A DNA stretch of 64,000 nt from Proteromonas lacertae (taxonomy: Eukaryota; Sar; Bigyra; Opalinata; Proteromonadidae): assembly GCA_002245135.1 (NCBI GenBank), contig NGBS01000894.1, positions 62,001 through 126,000 on the forward strand, in the 5' to 3' direction. The notes under the pieces were generated by a model. The model was not told where the DNA came from. It saw only the letters and a list, made by a program, of their open reading frames with translations, and did no database searches. This document shows, piece by piece, positions 1 to 15,000 of this stretch; within the stretch, counting starts at the first letter, position 1; each line of letters starts with the position of its first letter. A program made the position numbers and the translations under genes.

Positions 1-3000
1 AACTGAATATGGAACAGGTGATATTAATATTGAAACTGGTGAATCAAATATGACAAGTGGAAGTATATATTTTAACACTGGTAATGCAACTGAACAATCA
101 GGTAATATCAATATGAATGTTGGTGTTAGTAAAAATGATAGTGGAAGTGATATTACCTTTAAAAGTGGTGATTCTGAGAATGTTGGTGGAAATACACTTA
201 TTAAAGGTGGTGAAGGTGCATTAGCTGGTGGTAATGTTACAATTAAAGGTGGAAGTGGTGTTTTGAATGATTCTTTAGCTGGCGAAGGTGGTGATGTTGT
301 TATTCAAAATGGTAATACTGAAAGAAATCCACAAAATATCACTGTTAAAGGTGGTAATAGTAAGAATGAAACAGGTGGTAATATAAGAATGGAATCTGGT
401 GAAAGTAAAACTAAAAATAGTGGTAATGCTGAAATAATGACTGGCAATGAAGATGTGGATGGAATTAGTGGAAATATGTTATTTTCAACTGGTAATTCTA
501 CAGTTTCAGCTGGAAATCTTACTATTAAAACAGGAACAACAAAGAATGGTTATCCAGGTAAAATATCAATGAAAATAGGTAAAACATTGAAAGGATTACC
601 TGGAAATATTGAAATAGATGCAGGAAGCACAAATAATGGTAAAGAAGGTGGAAATGTTACATTTACTGGTGGTGATTCAACTTGTGAAATTGATGGAAAA
701 GGTGGATCATTCCACGCAGAAGCAGGTAGTACAACTAGTCAATCACCAGATTCAAAAGGTGGAGATGCAACTGTAGCTTCAGGATCAGCAGATAAAGGTT
801 CAGGAGGTGATGTAGTAGTATCATCTGGCTTTAGTCTCAGAAAGCACAGCGGTGATATTGTTATTAATACTCCTGAATCTGGTGTTTCTGGTATAAGTGG
901 TAATATTGTGATTGAAGTTGGTGATGCTAATAAAACAGGTAATATTACATTTAACACTGGTGATGCATTTAATAGTTCAGCTGGAGATTTCTATTTAGAA
1001 GTTGGACAAAGTGATGTTGAGAAATCAGGTGAAATAAAAATGGCAGCTGGAGATTCTGATGCTGTGAATGGTGTTGGTGGTAAACTATTAATTAAAGGTG
1101 GTGATGGTAAAGGAACAGCTATTACTGATGGAGGAAGTGGTGGTAATATTGATATGAATGCTGGTCATGGTAATGGACAAAGCAGTAGTAATTCAGGAGG
1201 AAGTATATTATCAGTAGCTGGTTCAGCATTTACTGGTTATGGTGGTAATGTTGCTGCTACATCAGGAACAAGTACAACTGGTAGTAGTGGATCTTTAACT
1301 ATGAAGACATCTGATGCTAAATACAGTGGTGCGAGTGGATCTTTAGCTTATAAGACGGGTGATTCAGCAACTGATACATCAGGATCTTTACTTGTTCATG
1401 GTGGTGATAGTGCTGATAATTCTGGTGGTAAAGTTGATTTACAAGTTGGTTCATCAGCTGTTAAAACAGGAGGAAGAATTATTATCAATGCTGGCTTAGG
1501 TAATAATAAAGGTGGTGATATTGTATTTGAAGCAGGTAATAGTGAATATGAAAAGAGTGGAGATGTTGATATGAAAACAGCTGATAGTGCTAAATCTGGT
1601 GATATTGCTGTTAATACTGGTGATTCTTCAGTTGGAAATGCTGGTACTATTGCTATTAATACTGGATCAGTTTCAAATGGTAAAAGTGGTGATATTGATA
1701 TGAAAGCTGGTGATAGTGAAAAAGAAGATGGAGGAAAAGTTGATATTGAAGCTGGTGAAACTAATGGTTTTGGTAAAACTGGAGGAAAAGTAGGATTTTA
1801 TGGTGGTTTAAGTTCTAACACTAGTAAAGTTGGAGATAATGGTGGTAGTGTTAATCTTCAAGGTGGTGATTCATTAGGTAGTAATAGAATTAATGATGGT
1901 GGTGATATTTTATTAAAAGGAGGTAATGCTACATTTGCAAGTGGTGGTAATATCCATATAGTAAGTGGTGAATCTAATCAAGGAAATAGCGGAAATATCA
2001 CTGCTATTACTGCAAATGGTGGTTTTAAAGGTGATAGTGGATCTATTTACACTGATACAGGTAATTCAACTGAAATTACTGGTGATATTAAATTCATTAC
2101 AGGAGATTCAAGTAAAGGATCAGCTGGATCATTTGAAGCAACAGTTGGTACTTCTGATTTATACAAAGGCGGAGATATTAGAATAAAAGCTGGTTCTACA
2201 AGTGAAACATTACCATCCAGAGGTGGTAATATTGAAATGGAAACTGGATTTTCTCTTCAGAAAACCAGTGGTTATATTTCTATTAATACTAATGAAGGTA
2301 ATTCAACAACTGGTGATATTTCGATGGTTACTGGTGATTCAATTCGTGGATCATCAGGTGAAATAACTGTACAATCAAGAGCTTCAGGAAATATCACAAT
2401 TAATACAGGAAATACTAAAGGTTCACCATCTGGCAATATTGGTATTAAAAGTGGAAAAACAAAATATGTTAAAGGATTACCAGGTGCTATTCAATTATCT
2501 GCTGGTCATGGATTAGCTTCTGATTCTAACCCACAAGGTGCATTTGGTGGTAACTTCAATGTTTCAGCTGGTAATGGTATAAATCAAGGTGGTAATATTA
2601 CATTGCAAAGTGGAAATAGTCGTGGTGGTATAAGTGGAAGTATTAATATGACAACTGGTAGTAGTAATGTATTATCATCTGGTACTTTTAATATTTCAAC
2701 ATCTTCAATAAAGAATGGTGAAACAGGTAATATTAATATGAAAACAGGAGATGCTGTTGATAGGAATGCTGGTTCAATTCGTATGGAAACTGGTGATAGT
2801 TTTGGTAATAAGACAGGAAATATTAATCTTAAAACAGCTCATAATGAAGGATATAGTTCAATTGTTCTTAAAGGTAGTGATAATTATTTCGCTGAAGGAG
2901 AAAGTGGTGCTATTCATATTGAAGCTGGAAATGGTAATGTTGGTGGTAACATCTCTGTTTTGACTGGTAATTCAACTATTAATAGTGGAAATATAACATT

Positions 3001-6000
3001 AAAAGGTGGTGATGCAATAATTGGAACAGGTGGTAATATTGAATTAAATACTGGAATTAGTGGTACATCCTCCACTGGAAATATTACTTTTAATACAGGT
3101 GATTCTATGTTAGATAGTGGAAATATTAATGTAGTAACAGGAGATTCTCATGATAAAACTGGTGAAATTGGTATTAAGAGTGGATCATCTATTGGTCAAG
3201 CTGGTAATATTACATTCAAAGTAGGATCCTCTTATAATACAACAGGTAGTAGTTTGTATATTAAAACAGGAGATGATTCAAATAAAGAAGGTACTGGTAG
3301 TTTGGATTTTACTTCAGGTTCATCACCAATACAATCTGGTAATATTGAATTTAATACTTCATCCTCTGAACAATCATCCTCTGGTAATATGACAATAGAG
3401 ACTGGTGATTCAAATGCTATATCTGGTGATATTGTGTTAAACACTGGTAATTCAAAACAAAGTGGAAATATTACATTCAAATCAGGTGATAATTCAGTTG
3501 GTAATGCATCATCAATTTATTTAGAAAGTGGTAATACTACATCAATGATTGGAGAAGCTGGTTCAATTCATGTTAAAGGTGGAGATATAGATTCACCAAA
3601 TTCAATAGATGCAAGTGGTTCAATCAAAATTAAAGGAGGAGAATCTGTTGAAGATGATGGTGGTGATGTTGAATTAAAAGCTGGATATTCAAATGGAGGT
3701 GTTGCTGGATCAATTGATATTATAACCGCAACAAGCACTGAGAATAGTTCAGGTTCAATTAAAATAAATACTGCTGATAAATTAGTTCCAATGAGTGGTA
3801 ATGTTTCATTAACAACTGGTAATGGTGATAATGAAAGTGGAAATATTACATTTAAATCAGGAGATTCAGTTAATTCAAATAGTGGTTCAATTAATATATC
3901 TACTGGAAATGCTGATAAAACATCAGGAGATATATCAATGGAAAGTGGAAATTCCTTATCTAATAAAGAAGGAGGTGATGTTATGATAGAATCAGGAAAA
4001 GGATTAACTAGTGGTGATATTTCATTTGAAACTGGATTATCAAAGAATGGTGTGTCTGGTAATATTGAAATACAATTAACAAATGGAACAAATGGTCAAT
4101 TAAATATTGAATCAGGTAAATCAAGTAGTAAGCAAGGTGGTAGTATTGAAATGAAAAGTGGTGATAGTAACAATGGTGATGGAGGTAATGTTTTAATGAA
4201 TGTTAATAAATTAAATATTACAAGTGGTGAAGGATATACTAAATCTGGTGATATTAATTTCAATACTCCAAATTCACAAATGACATCTGGTTCAATCAAT
4301 TTAGTTACTTCTGATGCTGATAATGTTACAGGAAATATTAATATTACAACTGGTAATACTGTAAATGGTGAAGCTGGAAGAATAGTATTTGAAGGAGGTC
4401 TTTCTAAAGAGAATCTATCAGATTCTATTAGTATTAATGCTGGTAATGTTAGTAGTAAAGATAATATAGCTGGATCAATCCATATCAATGCTGGTGATTC
4501 TGAAAAAGATGCTGGTTCAATAGTTATTCATGCTGGTGATTCAGAAAGTTTGAATTCTGAATCAAAAGGTGGAAAAGTTGGAATTAAAGGAGGTTTTTCA
4601 AATGACACAAGTGGTTCAATAGCAATGAAAACAGGTGATTCAATTCAAGATAGTGGTAGTATTATATTACAGACAAACAATTTAACAATTCCATTCAAAA
4701 GTGGTAATATTGACATAAAGACTGGTTTAGCAAGTAATATATCTGGAAGTATAGATATTTCAATTGGAGAAAGTAATAATACTGGAAATATTGAAATAGA
4801 AACTGGTGAAGGTGGTGTTAGTGGTGGTATATCCATTCAAACTGGTAATAGTAACAACCAAATAGGAAATGTTTCATTCATTTCAGGTAATGGTACTAAA
4901 GCTGGTGATATTAATATTTCAACAATAAAAGGTGAAAGTGGATCTGGAATGATTGATGTTTCTACTGGAAATGGTAATGATGTTGGAAATATTGAGTTTG
5001 TTACTGGTGAAAATAATATGAGTGATTCTGGTATGATTAAAGTAGCTGTTGGTAAAACAGGATCTAAACAAGGTAATAATCTTGTTATTGAAGGAGGAGA
5101 TAATACTGGAGGAGATGGAACAAGTATTGCTATGAAGAGTGGAAGTGGAAAAGAATCTGGTATTTTAGATGTTAATACAAAAGATTCACAAAAATCTGGC
5201 TCAATCTCATTTGAAGCTGGAAATGGTATTGAAAATGGAGGTAATATTGTTATTAATACTGGAAGTGGAATGAATGGTATTTCAGGAAATATCTCAATGC
5301 AAACTGGATCTGAATTAACAGGAAAGAAATCAGGTGATGTAAATGTATTAACTGGAAATGGTGCTGAATATAGTGGAGATCTAAGAATCAATACTGGAAA
5401 TGCAAATGGAAATAGTGGTAATTTATCATCTATCACTGGTAATTCAAAAGAATCATCTGGTTCTATTAATATATTGACTGGTGAAGGAAGTGTTGAAAGT
5501 GGAGAAATTGATATATCTGTAGGATTATCTGAGAATAATTTAGCTGGCAATATATTGATAGAAGCTGGTTTTACTAGTCATACATCATCTCAAGCAGTTG
5601 GAGGATCGATTGATATGAAAACTGGTGATTCTGAAGAAGTATCGGGTAGTATTAAACTACAATCAGCAAATTCTTCGTTATTGTCAGGATCAATTAATAT
5701 AACAACTGGTAATTCAGTTGATCAAAGTGGAGATTTGAATATTGAAATAGGAAGTGGTAAATCGACAGGTGATTTTATTGCTGAAATTGGTACATCTAAT
5801 GATATTAGTGGTAAAATTGAAATTAGTGGTGGAAATAGTAATCAAGGTGAAGGTGGTAATGTTACTTTTGAATCTGGTTCAGGTAAAGTTGGTGGAGATA
5901 TATTAATCAAATCAAATGATTCTAAATCAAGCGGTAAACTATCATTTACAACCGGAGAAAGTAACATCACTTCAGGATCAATCTCATTAACAACTGGTGA

Positions 6001-9000
6001 AGGTGCAATGAACAGTGGTTATATTAGAATGGAATCTGGATCATCAGAATCAGCAACTGGTGGTGATTTTGATATATCAACAGGAAATAGTGAAACAAAC
6101 CAAGGTGGTATTATTGATATAAAGACTGGTGATTCATTGAGTGGAAATACTGGATCAGTTAATATGAAATCTGGAGAAAGTGATAATGGTGTTTCTGGTA
6201 ATGTTGATATTAAAACTGGTGTTAGTGAAAATGAAATATCAGGAAATATTAACTTCCAAACAGGAAATTCATTAAATACTTCTGGTAATATTACCTTTGA
6301 AAGTGGAGATAGTGTTTATGAACCAGGTTCTATTAATCTAAAGACTGGATCAGATGATACAACAGGATTAGGTGGTTCAATTCTTATGCAATCAGGAAAA
6401 GGATTTACTGGTGGTAATATGACTATTATTACTAGAAGTGCAATGGAAAATGGTAATAGTGGTAGTATTAACTTACATACTGGTAATACCGAATTGAATG
6501 TATCTGGTTCAATAATAATCAATACTGGATCATCTGTATCAGGAAATGGAGGTGATATAATAATATTGACGAAAGAAAGTAAATCCAAATCTAATGGAAA
6601 TATAATATTTGAAAGTGGTTATAGTAAAGAAAATGTTGGTGGTTCAATATCTTTGAAGAGTAATGGAATAGATAGTTCAATTTCGATGAGAAGTTCAAAT
6701 ACTATAAAATATGAAACTGGTTCAAGTGTAAATGAATTAAGTGGTTCAATTCGACTAAAGAGTGGAGGAAGTGATTCGTTCAGTGGTACAATCTCTATTG
6801 AAGGTGGATTTAGTAATGATAAATCAGGTGGTTCAATCAAAATGATAGTAGGCTCAAGTAAATTGAGTGTTGGAAGTGATTTACGATTGGAAAGTGGTTT
6901 ATCTGAAGAAAAGAACAGTGGTTCAATAACAATAAAAAGTGGTGAAAGTGGTTATGGAAGTAGTGGTTCAATCTCAATAAAGAGTTTAGGTAAAAACCAA
7001 AGTGGATCAATTTCAATAATAAGTGGTGAAAGTGTTGATGGATCAAGTGGTTCAATAAAATTTGCCAATGGAAATGGTTTAAGTAGTGGAATAATAGCGA
7101 TAGTAAGTGGAGATAGTCGAAGTAATGAAAGTGGTTCAATCTCTTTCCAAAGTGGTGGATCTGATAAAGAAGGTGGTTCAATTTTAATGGAAAGTGGAAC
7201 CGGAATGTTAAGTGGTTCAATAAGATTGCAAAGTGGTGAATCATCTTCTTTAAGTGGTAGTTTGAATATCATAAGTGGAGATAGTAATAATTCCAAATCT
7301 GGTGATATTGAAATCAAGAGTGGAAATAGTAATGAAGTGAGTGGTGCAATCCGATTAAATGGTGGTAATTCATTGAAGAGTGGAGGTTCAATAATCCTTG
7401 AAAGTGGTAATGGTAAATTACTAGGTGGTTCAATAATGTTATCAAGTGGTTCAAGTGAAAATGGAAGTGGAAAAGTGGAGATGAATGGAGGTGAGATGTT
7501 AATAGAAAGTGGTAATTCCTTATCCAAATCTGGTTCAATAATGTTGAATGTAGGTGAAAGTGAAAAATCTGGTGGTTCAATAATCCTTGAAAGTGGAAAT
7601 GGCTTATTAGGTGGATCAATCATATTAAAGAGTGGTAATTCAAAGAATGAAAGTGGATCATTAAGATTAGAAAGTGGTTCTAGTAAAAAGACCAGTGGTT
7701 CAATATTAATAGCGAGTGGTAAATCCTCCAGAGAAAGTGGTTCAATAAGATTAGAAAGTGGTTCAAGTAATAATAAACCTAGTGGTTCGATTCAATTAAT
7801 AAGTGGAGATAGTTCAAGTGGACAAAGTGGTCGAATAATAATCTCTGTAGGTTCAAGTGAGAGTGAAGGAAGTGATTTAAGAATAAAAGGAGGTAAGAGT
7901 GAGAATGACAATGGTGGTAAAATCGAACTATTAAGTGGTAAAGGTAAATTTGGAAGTGGTATGATAATAATTAATACAGGTAGTTTAATAAAGAATGAAG
8001 GAATAAGTGGTTCAATTTATATAAACAGTGGTAAGAATGCTGAAGAGAAGAGTGGGTCAATATTGTTCCAAAGTGGTGAAGGTAAAAAATCAAGTGGTTC
8101 AATTGAAATCTTTAGTGGTTTATCCTCATCTGGAAATTATGGTTCAATCTCTTTAAAATCTGGTCTGAGTAAAATCGAATTAAATGGATTTGATAATAAG
8201 ATAGATGATAAGAAAGGAAGTGATTTAGAGATATCTAGTGGTTCTGGTTTATCTCAAGGTGGTAATATTTTAATAATCAGTGAATTAAAGAGTTCAATAA
8301 AATTGTCAAGTGGAAGTGGTTTATTAAGTGGTTCAATTTTAATAAAAAGTGATGATAGTGAAAATGAGAGTGGTTCATTGAAAATAAAGAGTGGAGATAG
8401 TTTGAAAGGTGATGGTGGTTCTGTGAAAATGCAAAGTGGATCCAGTGATAGTAATGTAAGTGGAAATGGAGGTAATATCATATTGAAAGGAGGTAAAAGT
8501 GAAAATGATGGTGGAAATGTCGAAGTGATAAGTGGTGATAGTTTATCTGGTGATGGTGGTAAAATGTTATTGAAAGGAGGTGATAGTAAAGGAAATGGAG
8601 GTAATATCACATTAGAAAGTGGAGATGGTGAAATGAATGGTGGAGATAGTTTATTACAAAGTGGATCAAGTACAAAATCAAGTGGTGAAATTTTGATTGA
8701 AAGTGGTTCCAGTAAAAAGACTAGTGGTGATATATCAATCGAAAGTGGTGATTCAGTTTCATCAAGTGGTTCAATAATAATGTCAAGTGGATTTGGAAAT
8801 GAAAGTAGTGGAAATATCGAATTTCAAACTGGTAATGCTTCTGTTCAATCAGGATCAATTTATATTAATGATACTAAATTAGTTAAAATCAATGTCCAAC
8901 CATCTACTCTATCTAATAACACTGTTAGTGCAGCTATTATTGTAGAAACTGGTAAAGTTCAATATGGAGGTAGTGGTAATATTTCCATAGAATCATTGAA

Positions 9001-12000
9001 TAATGTTGTTAGTAGCGAATCAATAAATTTACATACTGGTAATACCGAATTGAATGTATCTGGTTCAATAATAATCAATACTGGATCATCTGTATCAGGA
9101 AATGGAGGTGATATAATAATATTGACGAAAGAAAGTAAATCCAAATCTAATGGAAATATAATATTTGAAAGTGGTTATAGTAAAGAAAATGTTGGTGGTT
9201 CAATATCTTTGAAGAGTAATGGAATAGATAGTTCAATTTCGATGAGAAGTTCAAATACTATAAAATATGAAACTGGTTCAAGTGTAAATGAATTAAGTGG
9301 TTCAATTCGACTAAAGAGTGGAGGAAGTGATTCGTTCAGTGGTACAATCTCTATTGAAGGTGGATTTAGTAATGATAAATCAGGTGGTTCAATCAAAATG
9401 ATAGTAGGCTCAAGTAAATTGAGTGTTGGAAGTGATTTACGATTGGAAAGTGGTTTATCTGAAGAAAAGAACAGTGGTTCAATAACAATAAAAAGTGGTG
9501 AAAGTGGTTATGGAAGTAGTGGTTCAATCTCAATAAAGAGTTTAGGTAAAAACCAAAGTGGATCAATTTCAATAATAAGTGGTGAAAGTGTTGATGGATC
9601 AAGTGGTTCAATAAAATTTGCCAATGGAAATGGTTTAAGTAGTGGAATAATAGCGATAGTAAGTGGAGATAGTCGAAGTAATGAAAGTGGTTCAATCTCT
9701 TTCCAAAGTGGTGGATCTGATAAAGAAGGTGGTTCAATTTTAATGGAAAGTGGAACCGGAATGTTAAGTGGTTCAATAAGATTGCAAAGTGGTGAATCAT
9801 CTTCTTTAAGTGGTAGTTTGAATATCATAAGTGGAGATAGTAATAATTCCAAATCTGGTGATATTGAAATCAAGAGTGGAAATAGTAATGAAGTGAGTGG
9901 TGCAATCCGATTAAATGGTGGTAATTCATTGAAGAGTGGAGGTTCAATAATCCTTGAAAGTGGTAATGGTAAATTACTAGGTGGTTCAATAATGTTATCA
10001 AGTGGTTCAAGTGAAAATGGAAGTGGAAAAGTGGAGATGAATGGAGGTGAGATGTTAATAGAAAGTGGTAATTCCTTATCCAAATCTGGTTCAATAATGT
10101 TGAATGTAGGTGAAAGTGAAAAATCTGGTGGTTCAATAATCCTTGAAAGTGGAAATGGCTTATTAGGTGGATCAATCATATTAAAGAGTGGTAATTCAAA
10201 GAATGAAAGTGGATCATTAAGATTAGAAAGTGGTTCTAGTAAAAAGACCAGTGGTTCAATATTAATAGCGAGTGGTAAATCCTCCAGAGAAAGTGGTTCA
10301 ATAAGATTAGAAAGTGGTTCAAGTAATAATAAACCTAGTGGTTCGATTCAATTAATAAGTGGAGATAGTTCAAGTGGACAAAGTGGTCGAATAATAATCT
10401 CTGTAGGTTCAAGTGAGAGTGAAGGAAGTGATTTAAGAATAAAAGGAGGTAAGAGTGAGAATGACAATGGTGGTAAAATCGAACTATTAAGTGGTAAAGG
10501 TAAATTTGGAAGTGGTATGATAATAATTAATACAGGTAGTTTAATAAAGAATGAAGGAATAAGTGGTTCAATTTATATAAACAGTGGTAAGAATGCTGAA
10601 GAGAAGAGTGGGTCAATATTGTTCCAAAGTGGTGAAGGTAAAAAATCAAGTGGTTCAATTGAAATCTTTAGTGGTTTATCCTCATCTGGAAATTATGGTT
10701 CAATCTCTTTAAAATCTGGTCTGAGTAAAATCGAATTAAATGGATTTGATAATAAGATAGATGATAAGAAAGGAAGTGATTTAGAGATATCTAGTGGTTC
10801 TGGTTTATCTCAAGGTGGTAATATTTTAATAATCAGTGAATTAAAGAGTTCAATAAAATTGTCAAGTGGAAGTGGTTTATTAAGTGGTTCAATTTTAATA
10901 AAAAGTGATGATAGTGAAAATGAGAGTGGTTCATTGAAAATAAAGAGTGGAGATAGTTTGAAAGGTGATGGTGGTTCTGTGAAAATGCAAAGTGGATCCA
11001 GTGATAGTAATGTAAGTGGAAATGGAGGTAATATCATATTGAAAGGAGGTAAAAGTGAAAATGATGGTGGAAATGTCGAAGTGATAAGTGGTGATAGTTT
11101 ATCTGGTGATGGTGGTAAAATGTTATTGAAAGGAGGTGATAGTAAAGGAAATGGAGGTAATATCACATTAGAAAGTGGAGATGGTGAAATGAATGGTGGA
11201 GATAGTTTATTACAAAGTGGATCAAGTACAAAATCAAGTGGTGAAATTTTGATTGAAAGTGGTTCCAGTAAAAAGACTAGTGGTGATATATCAATCGAAA
11301 GTGGTGATTCAGTTTCATCAAGTGGTTCAATAATAATGTCAAGTGGATTTGGAAATGAAAGTAGTGGAAATATCGAATTTCAAACTGGTAAAGCCAATCT
11401 AACTAGTGGTGATTTCTTATTAGAAACTGGATCAACTGCATCTCCAAAACATAGTTCTGGTTCAATCAAATTAACTTCAGCACTAGCTAAAATTGCTTCA
11501 GGATCTATTCATATTGAATCATCCAATGCTACTTATAACTCAGGAAGAGTAATGTTTGCTACTGGTAAAGGTCAGGAGACTGGTAGTATTAATGTCAATA
11601 CAGGAAATTCAACAATTAAATCTGGTGATGTTTATATTCAAACTGGTGAGTCAGTATTAGCTACAAGTATTAATATCATTGCAGGAAACAGCACAAAGAA
11701 TAATGGAGGTAATATAACTGTTAATTCTGGTGCTTCTAATAATAGTATATCAGGATCAATTGGTCTTAGAACAGATAATGGTACTCAATCAAGTTCAATC
11801 TCATTTGAAACAGGAAATGCTACAAAGAAATCTGGTGCTATATTATTAGAAACAGGAGATTCAGAAAGTAAAGAGAGTGGTTCAATTAATATGAAAATTG
11901 GTGAATCAGATGTAGAAGGAGGCAATATTAATATTGATGTAGGAGATTCATCAGATAATGGTGGATCAATAGCATTAACATCTGGTTCTGGGGTAAAATC

Positions 12001-15000
12001 TGGTGAAATTGATATAGAAACAGGTTCAGGAGTTGGTATAAATAGTACAAGTTCAGAAATATCAATTCATTCAGGTGATTCAACAAAAGGAGTGGCTGGA
12101 GATATAAATGTTATTACTGGTTCATCTGAGAAGAATGTAGCAGGTAATATCAATATTAATCCTGGTTTAAGTAATAGAATTCATGGTGCTTCTCTAGATA
12201 TAAAATCAGGAAATGGATCATTGTTTAATGAATCAATTGGTGGAGATATTACATTTAGAGGAGGTAAAGGGTATAACATGAACAGTGGTGGTATAAGCGT
12301 GAATACTCCAAGTAGTTATGAATCTGGTAATAGTGGTTATATAAAATTAGCTACTGGTAATACATTGAACTTTTCATCTGGTAATATTGAGATAGAAACA
12401 GGTGGAGTTTATGAATCAGGAAAAAGTGGTGATATTGAAATGATGATTAAAGAATCAGAATTAAAGGCTGGTGATTTTATTTTAAGTACAGGAAATAGTA
12501 CAATTGGTAATTCAGGTGATATTTCAATAAAATCTGGTGAAGGAAATAAGACCGCTGGTGATTTATATATGAAATCAGGAAATGGTATGGAAAGTGGTTC
12601 TTTAACATTTGAAACTGGAAAATCATATAATATAAGTGGTAAAATTGTTATTAATTCAGGTGATTCTGAAAATAAAGTTGGAACTATCTATTTTGAAGCA
12701 GGAGATTCAACACTAAATAATGGAGGTGATTTATTAATCGAAAGTGGTAATTCATCTACTTCTGCTGGATCAAATGTTTCATTTGTCAGTGGTGAAGGTA
12801 ATAAAGGAAGAATAGTAATTAATAGCGGTTCAGGAAGTAAAAAAGCAGGACAAATCTCAATGAAATTAGGATCTGGAGTTATAAATGGTAAATTCGTGGT
12901 TGTTAATGCTGATAATACTTCAAGATTTGAAGTACAAAGAGATGTTGGCATGACATTTGAAACAGGTTATGGTAAGAATTTCAAAGAACAAATAGGTGGT
13001 GATGCAATTATTAGATTCTCAGAACCAACTTCTCAATTCATTGTAAGACATTCATATGCTGATTTAGATGGACCAACAAAGACAGTATTTAGAGTACAGA
13101 ATGATAAAATATATTCATATGTACCACATCAGGTAGTTGAAGATATATATCCATCTGATAGAAGAATTAAAGAAAATATCAAAGTTATTGATGTAGATAA
13201 TATCTTACAAAGATTACAGTTATTGGAATTAAAGAGTTATACATATACAAAAGAATGGCAAAATGTTCGTGAAATGAAAGCTGGCGATTGGGGTTCAGAT
13301 AGAGCTCATAAAGTTCGTGGTGTTATAGCACAAGAAGCTTATGAAGTATTCCCAGAATACATTGTGTTGGATGAAGAATACAATGTTCCAGAAAAATCAT
13401 TTACTTTGAAGAACTTTATGGAAGTTAATAAGATCAAAATGTCAATTGATTTATTAGCTGCTATACAGTCATTTAATTCACATTTCACACAATATCCAAT
13501 GACGAAATCTGCAACAGGAAGAATATTAATTTCTACTGCTTCTTACAATCAGTATGTTAATAGTGTAGATGGTAGTAACTCTGGTTTTATTTCAATAACA
13601 ACTGGAGATAGTATGAATGCAGAGTCTGGATCTATTAGATTTGAAACAGGAACATCATCAGGTAAAAGTGGTGATATAAAGGTTAAACCAGGTTTAAGTA
13701 ACTCTGGTAATGGTGCATCAATAAGTATAAAAGGTGGAGATAGTAAAAATGATAATGGTGGTCAAGTTTTATTCCAATCAGGTACATCTGATAGAACTTC
13801 AAGTGGAAGAATAGATATAAGTTCAGCTGATGGATCTGAAAGTGGAAATGTAGAGATTACTAGTGGATCTGGAAAAACAAGTGGTGAAATCAAGTTTGAG
13901 ACTGGTAATGGTATAATGGAGACAGGATCTTTAGAATTGTCAACAGGTAATAGTGAAAATAGTCAAAGTGGATCAATTAGATTAGAAACAGGAAAAGGAA
14001 CTAAAAGTGGAAGTGTTAGTATTGTAAGTGGATCAGGAGATAAAGAATCAGGATCAATCAATATGAAAACAGCTGATAATAATAATGGTAAGACAGGAGA
14101 AATTAAGTTTACATCTGGTGATTCAAAATCTAATGGAATTATTAATGTAAAGACAGGTGAATCAAAATCTCAATCAGGATCAGTGAATATTGAAACTGGT
14201 AATGGAAATGAAAAAGCTGGCAATATAAATGTAAAAGCTGGAAAAGGCATTGAAGGTGGAAATATTGAAGTAAGAAGTGAAAGTAGTGAAAAAGTAAGTG
14301 GAAATATTGATATATCAACAGCTGGAGAATCAAATAAAGGTAGTATTTATCTTCATACTGGAGAATCATCTACATCATCTGGATCTATTAATATTAAAGG
14401 TGGTGATGGAGGTGAAAATGGTGCATCAATAATGATGAAATCAGGTGATGGTACAACTCCTTCTCTTGTTGATATTTCAACAGGTGAAAGTAGTGATGAA
14501 AGTGGACTAATAAGAATGACTTCTGGATCTTCTACTAACGGGAGAAGTGGAGATATTATACTTAAATCAGCTAATGCAATGAGAATATCAGGTAATATAA
14601 TATTATCAACTCATGATTCATTAAATTCAGGAAGAATAAATATTGAAGGAGGTAATGGTGATAATGAGAATGGCATAACTGGGTCAATATCATTCAAAGT
14701 AGGCAATTCATTAAACAGTGTAGGTTCAAATATTTTATTGAAAGCTGGTGATTCAAAAATAGAAGGTGGTAATATATTGATGAATAGTGGAACAAGTACA
14801 TCTGATGTAAGTGGATCTATTGATATTAGAATATCTTCAGAAGGTATTACATCTGGATCAATAAATATCAATACAGGAAGTGGTATATCAGAATCAGGAA
14901 ATATTGATATATCAACTGGATATTCATCTCAATCAAGTGGAAATATTGCATTTGAAACTGGTGAATCTGATAGTTATTCAAAACCAATAACATTCAATAT

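Noticed and set aside
6473-11391. Direct repeats as the ends of an LTR-type element or other mobile element
   Set aside because: The repeats are protein-coding in frame with the giant gene, the spacer is only 193 bp of the same repeats, and there is no polymerase, integrase, capsid gene or target-site duplication.
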